Positions 5,979 to 9,897 of a DNA stretch of 9,897 nucleotides are shown here, one piece after another. Numbering within the stretch: position 1 is the stretch's first letter; the number at the start of each line of letters is the position of its first letter. The notes beneath the pieces are model-generated. The model had not been told where the DNA came from, did no database searches, and saw only the letters and a list, made by a program, of their open reading frames with translations. A program made the position numbers and the translations under genes. This stretch comes from Anaerolineae bacterium (GTDB lineage Bacteria > Chloroflexota > Anaerolineae > J102), in assembly GCA_026985975.1 (NCBI GenBank), contig JALSPL010000353.1, positions 1-9,897 of the forward strand. Direction: 5' to 3'.

Positions 5979-8087
5979 CTAGCTTTTCATCATCCGCAAT
6001 CCGCTGGCGATGACGACGAACTCGCTGATCTCATGCCCCAGCACAGCGATGGGCAGGGTGAACGCGCCCGCGACCGCGCCAATGACCAGCACAGTGATGA
6101 CCACGGCGGCGAGAACGATATTCTGACCAGCCACCCGCTGATTGCGCCGGGCCAGTTTCAAGGCATAGACCAGCTTCTCCAGATCATCGGCCATCAGGGC
6201 CACGTCCGCGGTCTCCAGGGCAACGTCCGTTCCCGCCGCGCCCATGGCCACCCCCACCGCGGCCTCGGCCAGGGCCGGCGCATCATTGACGCCGTCGCCC
6301 ACCATGGCCACATGCCCGTACTGCTGGCTCAGTTCCCGCACCTTGGCCACCTTGTCCTCGGGTAGCAGGCCAGCGTGGTGCGCGTCTACGCCCACCTCAC
6401 GGGCGATGGCCGCAGCCGTGCGCTCGTTATCGCCCGTGAGCATGACCACAGGATGGATGCCCAGCTCATGCAGGTGAGAGATGGCTCGGGCCGCGTTCTC
6501 ACGAATCGCGTCCCGAATGGCGATGACGCCCCACACGTCCGCCTCATCCCCGGCCAGGATCACCGTGTTCCCCTCATCCTGCAATCGCCGGATCATCGCG
6601 GTCGCGTCATCCAGAGCATGACCCAATTTTTGGAACAGGGCCGGGCTGCCCACGAAAACCCTTCGGCCACGCCACGTCGTCTGGGCTCCGGCCCCGGCCA
6701 GGGCCTGAAAGTCGCTCACTTCGGCGGGGTGGATGTTCTGCGTCCGGGCGTAGCGCAGGATGGCCCGGGCCAGGGGGTGTTCGCTGCGGGCCTCCACGCC
6801 CGCCGCCACGGCCAGCCAATTTTCTTGAGGCACGCTCTGGCTGAAGGATATCACTTTCGTGACCTCGGGCTGGCCTTTGGTAAGAGTGCCGGTCTTGTCC
6901 AGAGCTACAACCTTCACTCTGGCCAGTTCCTCCACATAGACGCCGCCCTTGATGAGGACGCCGTTGCGAGCGCCTGTGCCCAGGGTGGCCACCAAAGTAA
7001 TGGGAATGGAAATGACCAGGGCGCAGGGGGCGGCCGCCACGATGAACACCGTCGCCCGGGTGATCCACATAATCCAGTCGCCGCCCATAAGCAAAGGTGG
7101 CAGCACGGCGATGAGCGCCCCCGCCAACAGCACCAAGGGGCTATAGCGCTTACCAAAACGCTCGATGAATCGCTGGCTCTTGCCCTTGCGCTCCTGGGCC
7201 TCCTCCACCATCTGAATGATGCGAGAGATGGTGTTATCGGCGAAGGCTTTGGTGGCCCGCACCTCGATAGCCCCGGAGCCATTGATGCTGCCCGCGAAGA
7301 CCTGATCCCCCGGCTTCTTCTCCACCGGTGCGCTTTCACCTGTCACCGGCGACTCATCCACTGTGGTGAATCCGGCGATAATGACGCCGTCGGTAGGGAT
7401 ACTGCCGCCTGGTTTGACCACGAATACATCGCCGACTACCAGTTCTTCAGCCGGGATTTCGGTTTCCCGTCCGTCACGCTTTACCAGCGCTATGCTGGGA
7501 GCCAGCTCCATCAGCGCCCGCACCGCGGAGCGGGTCTTCTCCTCGGTGTAACCCTCCACCGCCTCGCTGATAGAATAGAGAAAAACCAGCATCGCAGCCT
7601 CGCCCAACTGCCCCATCACGGCGGCCACGACAGCGGCCACCGTCATCAACAACTCGATGCCGATCTCCCGCTGGAAGATCAACGCTTCGATAGCCTCGCG
7701 ACCAAAGTAATAGCCGCCGATGAGGATGGCCGTGATGTAGAGCAGTTTGGGCAGGAGCTCGGGCGCGGCGGTGATCCCCAACAGAAAGCCCGCCAGCAGC
7801 AACACGCCCGACGTCACAGAAGCGATGACCTTGAGGTTGCGCCAGGGCTTGGGTTGTTCGGGCATGGAGAGCCCTTTGGCGGGCGGAAAGCCGGATGACG
7901 CCAGCGTCTCCCGAAGGGCCGCTTCATCGGTCTGGCTCGAGTCGTAGGTGAGGACGACTTTGGCGGATTTTGGATAAATAGCCAGGTCAAGCAGACCGGG
8001 AAATCCATCCAGACTGCGTTTCAAAGCCGCTGCGTCGTGCTCGCAATCGAGATTGCCGACACGCAGATCCAGTTTTTTGTTCGATAT
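5979..8087 (-). CDS. Heavy-metal P1B-type ATPase with APC motif; apparent ATA start
   Basis: This inner-membrane exporter has about 702 residues, normal for the family. An HMA-like domain (about 5-67) has LDCEHDAAAL, with a single Cys15 instead of CxxC. Membrane helices lie near 84-107, 111-127, 141-158, 163-178, 312-334, 342-366, 652-675 and 677-697. Motifs are TGES (249-252), APC (353-355, where CPC is usual), DKTGT with phosphorylated Asp397, SEHPLA (435-440), GDGVND (597-602) and GHEISE (684-689). The last resembles the HEGxT site of P1B-4 rather than the Lys/Asp pair of ZntA, so Zn, Cd, Co or another divalent metal is possible. The start is inferred. AAGGAG (8098-8093) is 5 bases before ATA at 8087-8085, and a TATAAT lies just upstream. 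The only standard upstream start, ATG 8273, would add 62 unlikely residues that cross the promoter and a palindrome. It ends 4 bp from the convergent merA stop. Confidence 0.9.
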   Translation of the reverse strand: MSNKKLDLRVGNLDCEHDAAALKRSLDGFPGLLDLAIYPKSAKVVLTYDSSQTDEAALRETLASSGFPPAKGLSMPEQPKPWRNLKVIASVTSGVLLLAGFLLGITAAPELLPKLLYITAILIGGYYFGREAIEALIFQREIGIELLMTVAAVVAAVMGQLGEAAMLVFLYSISEAVEGYTEEKTRSAVRALMELAPSIALVKRDGRETEIPAEELVVGDVFVVKPGGSIPTDGVIIAGFTTVDESPVTGESAPVEKKPGDQVFAGSINGSGAIEVRATKAFADNTISRIIQMVEEAQERKGKSQRFIERFGKRYSPLVLLAGALIAVLPPLLMGGDWIMWITRATVFIVAAAPCALVISIPITLVATLGTGARNGVLIKGGVYVEELARVKVVALDKTGTLTKGQPEVTKVISFSQSVPQENWLAVAAGVEARSEHPLARAILRYARTQNIHPAEVSDFQALAGAGAQTTWRGRRVFVGSPALFQKLGHALDDATAMIRRLQDEGNTVILAGDEADVWGVIAIRDAIRENAARAISHLHELGIHPVVMLTGDNERTAAAIAREVGVDAHHAGLLPEDKVAKVRELSQQYGHVAMVGDGVNDAPALAEAAVGVAMGAAGTDVALETADVALMADDLEKLVYALKLARRNQRVAGQNIVLAAVVITVLVIGAVAGAFTLPIAVLGHEISEFVVIASGLRMMKS

Positions 8088-8092
8088 GAAGG

Positions 8093-8149
8093 CTCCTTTT
8101 CTGTGTGTTGTGGGGATGTGATTATAACGTGGATGAGGACAAGAGAAAA
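8093..8149 (-). promoter_or_regulatory. Promoter and ribosome site of the - strand P1B ATPase
   Basis: On the - strand a perfect -10 TATAAT lies at 8126-8121. A weak -35, TTTTCT (8149-8144), is 17 bp upstream. A strong Shine-Dalgarno AAGGAG lies at 8098-8093. The predicted transcript starts near 8114, leaving a leader of about 27 bases before the ATA at 8087. No ATG, GTG or TTG lies in frame between that transcript start and the HMA domain. Confidence 0.6.
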
Positions 8150-8192
8150 GCGGCGGTGAGTACCCATATCTTACAAAAGCCGCGTCGGTCGT

Positions 8193-8225
8193 AGACTTTC
8201 GAGGTCTGCGAGACCTCGAAAGTCT
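8193..8225. repeat. Perfect 15-bp palindrome with GCG loop
   Basis: AGACTTTCGAGGTCT (8193-8207) and its exact complement AGACCTCGAAAGTCT (8211-8225) flank GCG. No T-run follows on either strand, so it is not a standard terminator. It resembles the dispersed AGACCTCG-type palindromes I associate with Chloroflexota genomes. It lies between two divergent genes, so a protein-binding role is also possible. Confidence 0.85.
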
Positions 8226-8350
8226 GGTGGCGCGGTGGCAAGCGGGCCTTGTTATCGACTTATGGGTAATCACCGCAAAGCGAACAAGATGAGCGTCGTT
8301 TCAACTTCATCAATTCTTCACAATCGCGACAATATCTCGACACATTGCCC

Positions 8351-8359
8351 TGCTATGAT
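8351..8359 (+). promoter_or_regulatory. Possible extended -10 promoter of pspA
   Basis: TGCTATGAT contains an extended -10 (TGn plus TATGAT, 5 of 6 to consensus). There is no convincing -35 at 8331-8336. The start would lie near 8366, giving a leader of about 43 bases. No sigma-54 GG/GC pair of the enterobacterial psp type was found. Confidence 0.35.
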
Positions 8360-8408
8360 GGAGACAGATAAGCAAATTCACCCCTTTCATCTAAGGAGAC
8401 TATACAAA

Positions 8409-9134
8409 ATGAGCACCATCATTGCACGATTCAAAGCGATTTTCGAGGCCAAAGCCAACGCTGCCGCCGACAACGTCGAAGACCCCAGGGCCAGTCTGGA
8501 ATATAGCCTGCGCAAGCTGGAGGACGCCCGCCGCGACCTCGGCCGGGGTCTTATCGAAGTCAGCGCGGCCAAGCGCCGCCTGCTGGCCCAACGCAACCAG
8601 ATGGCCGCAGCCGCAGGCAAATACCAGCAGCAGGCCCAGGCTGCGGTGGATGCAGGGCGGGATGATCTGGCCCGTCTGGCGCTGGAACGCAAGCAGGAGA
8701 GCGAAGCTCGCGTGGCCGAACTGGACGCCAACATCGCCAGCCTGGAGCGTCAGGAAGCGGCCCTGAAGGAGAATCAGATCAAGCTGGACAACAAGATCAA
8801 GGCTTTCCGCTACAAGAAAGAAGAACTCAAGGCTATCCACGATTCGGCCAAAGCCCAGCTCAAGGTGCAGGAATCCCTCAGCGGCATCTCCACCGATCTG
8901 GCAGATGTGGGCAACACCATTCGTCGCACCGAGGAGCGCATCCTGGAGATGCAGTCCCGGGCCGACGCCATCGACGCCCTGGTGGACGAAGGCGTGTTGC
9001 AAGATGTGCTGGAGCCCGAGAGCGATGACATCGAGCGGGAACTGGCCCGCATCGGCCGCAATCAGGCGGTGGAGGAAGAACTGGCCCGACTCAAAGCGGA
9101 CACGCAGCGCAAAGCCCTACCCGAAGCGGCGTAA
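8409..9134 (+). CDS. pspA: Phage shock protein A / Vipp1 (IM30) family protein
   Basis: This 241-residue membrane-remodelling, ESCRT-III-like protein is slightly longer than E. coli PspA (222). The N-terminal helix MSTIIARFKAIFEAKANAAA is the amphipathic membrane anchor. It is followed by the family signature NVEDPRASLEYSLRKLEDAR (about 22-41), then a long, almost unbroken charged coiled coil (about 25-185) and a short acidic segment before the last helix (EPESDDIERELARIGRNQAVEEELARLK). It has no Cys and no membrane-spanning helix, as expected for a peripheral protein. The ATG at 8409 has AAGGAG (8393-8398) 10 bases upstream; an in-frame ATG at 8235 would add 58 residues without a ribosome site. 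In this family PspA binds stressed membrane and preserves the proton gradient. No PspB, PspC or PspF homologue is visible. Confidence 0.93.
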   Translation: MSTIIARFKAIFEAKANAAADNVEDPRASLEYSLRKLEDARRDLGRGLIEVSAAKRRLLAQRNQMAAAAGKYQQQAQAAVDAGRDDLARLALERKQESEARVAELDANIASLERQEAALKENQIKLDNKIKAFRYKKEELKAIHDSAKAQLKVQESLSGISTDLADVGNTIRRTEERILEMQSRADAIDALVDEGVLQDVLEPESDDIERELARIGRNQAVEEELARLKADTQRKALPEAA

Positions 9135-9145
9135 GCGAAAAGACA

Positions 9146-9204
9146 GGATATTGGGCGTCCAAAGCGTCTCACCCCAAATCTCTACTACCCGATACCCAAT
9201 ATCC
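9146..9204. repeat. 10-bp inverted repeat after pspA
   Basis: GGATATTGGG (9146-9155) and CCCAATATCC (9195-9204) are exact complements 39 bases apart. The loop contains a GATACCC that partly repeats the right arm. The structure starts 11 bases after the pspA stop, so it could form the 3' end of the transcript, but the loop is long and there is no T-run. Confidence 0.5.
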
Positions 9205-9216
9205 ATACTTCATTAG

Positions 9217-9470
9217 CCCCCAAAATTCAATTGGGTGCGTCCTAAACGAGTTGGAGGCGTTCTTGCGTCTTTGTCCGACATTATAAGTGCAGTATCCAGT
9301 AATCAGTAATCAGTAAGCAGTAAGCAGTTACAGTGTTCAGTAGTGGCGATACGTCGCATTTGAGTAAGGCGCTTTAGCGTCTTTCAGCTATGAGCCTGGG
9401 CCTATCAGCCCCAGGCGGAGGCGGCAGACGTTAGCCTCCAACTGAAATAGGACGCCCCCAAAATTCAATT
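9217..9470. mobile_element. Possible MITE-like element: inverted repeats flanked by 16-bp direct repeats
   Basis: CCCCCAAAATTCAATT occurs exactly at 9217-9232 and 9455-9470. Inside, the left arm GCGTCCTA-aacg-AGTTGGAGGC (9237-9258) is complementary to the right arm GCCTCCAACT-gaaa-TAGGACGC (9434-9455) at 18 of 22 positions, with all four mismatches in the centre. The interior (about 175 bp) has no gene; it carries heptamer repeats and a hairpin GCCTGGG/CCCAGGC (9394-9416). The size and layout fit a non-autonomous mobile element or a structured RNA. The 16-bp direct repeats are long for a target duplication, and the right one overlaps the inverted repeat, so the class is uncertain. Confidence 0.45.
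9290..9331 (+). repeat. Heptanucleotide tandem array (CAGTAAT family), six units
   Basis: Six consecutive 7-base units read CAGTATC, CAGTAAT, CAGTAAT, CAGTAAG, CAGTAAG and CAGTTAC, with decayed units after them. Bases 9297-9321 are identical to 3783-3807. The array lies inside the inverted-repeat element. Confidence 0.85.
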
Positions 9471-9494
9471 CACACCACAACGGAGGTCAAGACT

Positions 9495-9897
9495 ATGTGC
9501 GGAGGCACTCACCATATCGCAGGCGCGCTCATCGGCGCAGCTATCAACGAATCACGACACAGCAGCGGTCACAGCCGCAGTCACGGCGGCAGCCATGATC
9601 ATGGCAGCTACGAGACCACCGCCCCGGCGCAACCTCAGCCCAGCATCACGCAGGAGATCAAACTGATGTACGCCCGCGGCGACATCGACTCCGCCGCCTA
9701 CCATCGCCTGCTGGAGATGGCCCGCAGCGGCGAGCTAACCTGGGATGACCTACGCGAACTCAGCGCCCGCGGCGGCGCCACCATCGCCGCCGCGGCAACA
9801 GTCTCATCAAAGGATCGGGATGCGGACATCGTGCGCAGCCTGAACAAGCTCTACGCGCACCGCTCGACCATCCAGCAATCCCGCAAGGAAAATGAGG
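9495..9897 (+). CDS. His-rich SHOCT-like protein (3' truncated by the window)
   Basis: The frame is open from ATG 9495 to the window edge (134 residues seen). It is preceded by a strong ribosome site CGGAGG (9481-9486), 8 bases away. The N-terminus MCGGTHHIAGALIGAAIN leads into a Ser/His/Gly-rich stretch (about 20-38, HSSGHSRSHGGSHDHGS) that could bind metal. Residues about 52-83, IKLMYARGDIDSAAYHRLLEMARSGELTWDDLREL, resemble a SHOCT-type short bihelical domain (xLYxxGxIxxxxYxxLLxxxxxG). The rest visible is Ala-rich, then RSLNKLYAHRSTIQQSRKE, probably helical. I do not recognise a named gene. It follows pspA on the same strand after 360 bp. SHOCT domains often act as small oligomerisation or membrane-associated modules, so a link to PspA is possible but not shown. 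Confidence 0.75.
   Translation, partial: MCGGTHHIAGALIGAAINESRHSSGHSRSHGGSHDHGSYETTAPAQPQPSITQEIKLMYARGDIDSAAYHRLLEMARSGELTWDDLRELSARGGATIAAAATVSSKDRDADIVRSLNKLYAHRSTIQQSRKENE

Larger units (their letters stand above)
8088..8408. other. 321-bp divergent spacer between the - strand ATPase and pspA
   Basis: It contains the leader and promoter of the ATPase gene (8088-8149), a perfect 15-bp palindrome (8193-8225), and a possible extended -10 (8351-8359) with the ribosome site AAGGAG (8393-8398) for pspA. Open frames that extend both flanking genes into this DNA have no ribosome site and overlap these elements, so I treat it as non-coding. Confidence 0.7.
9135..9494. other. 360-bp non-coding, repeat-rich spacer between pspA and the SHOCT-like gene
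   Basis: No gene is supported here. It contains an inverted repeat (9146-9204), the 9217-9470 inverted-repeat element with heptamer units inside (9290-9331), and the ribosome site CGGAGG just before the next gene. AGGCG, five bases, then GCGTCTTT occurs at both 9255-9272 and 9367-9384. Confidence 0.7.

Noticed and set aside
6375..7898. Long + strand open frame of 507 codons
   Set aside because: It is antisense to the second P1B ATPase, whose motifs are unambiguous. The translation is His/Gln/Arg-rich without a domain.
8088..8273. ATG 8273 start adding 62 residues to the - strand ATPase
   Set aside because: The extension crosses the TATAAT promoter and the 15-bp palindrome, has no ribosome site and is Arg/Pro-rich low-quality sequence. 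It remains the only standard upstream start, so it is not fully excluded.
8235..8408. ATG 8235 start adding 58 residues to PspA
   Set aside because: There is no ribosome site at 8235. The family's amphipathic N-terminal helix starts at 8409, with AAGGAG at the right distance.
9290..9331. Repeat array as a CRISPR
   Set aside because: The units are 7-base tandem repeats without spacers, and no cas gene is present.

Overview
The window (about 60% G+C by eye) is most consistent with a bacterial chromosome from the Chloroflexota, probably near Anaerolineae or Caldilineae. That placement is an inference. It rests on Shine-Dalgarno-led genes, Vipp1/PspA-type and DUF302 genes, and above all intergenic regions filled with heptanucleotide tandem repeats (CAGTAAT/CAGTAAG, CGTAATG) and small palindromes. 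No tRNA, rRNA, CRISPR array, transposase or integrase is visible.

Layout. The 3' end of an unrecognised + strand gene (1-150) ends before a strong intrinsic terminator (182-212). After a possible regulated promoter with three CGTCA boxes at exact 11-bp spacing comes a DUF302 gene (341-751). Next are a CopB-type, CPH-motif copper P-type ATPase (909-3005), a membrane-anchored mono-haem cytochrome c (3282-3755), a 0.54-kb repeat-rich spacer and a full-length mercuric reductase, merA (4295-5974). All of these are on the + strand. Convergent to merA, 4 bp away, is a second P1B-type ATPase on the - strand (5979-8087). It has an unusual APC membrane motif and appears to start at an ATA codon. Divergent from it, across a 321-bp spacer with a perfect 15-bp palindrome, is pspA (8409-9134). 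A repeat-filled spacer follows, including a 254-bp structure with inverted repeats and flanking 16-bp direct repeats. The last gene (9495 to the edge) is a partial His-rich, SHOCT-like protein.

Function. Positions 341-8087 read as a metal-stress island: copper efflux (CopB), Hg(II) reduction to Hg(0) (MerA) and a second heavy-metal exporter of uncertain substrate. A cytochrome c and a DUF302 protein are interleaved and could link metal handling to redox chemistry. No MerR, MerT, MerP, CsoR or CopY regulator or transporter lies in the window, so regulation must be encoded elsewhere or outside it. PspA and the SHOCT-like protein would form a membrane-stress module next to it. The most unusual points are the ATA start, the APC plus HE site combination in the second ATPase, the orphan merA, and the 9217-9470 inverted-repeat element.
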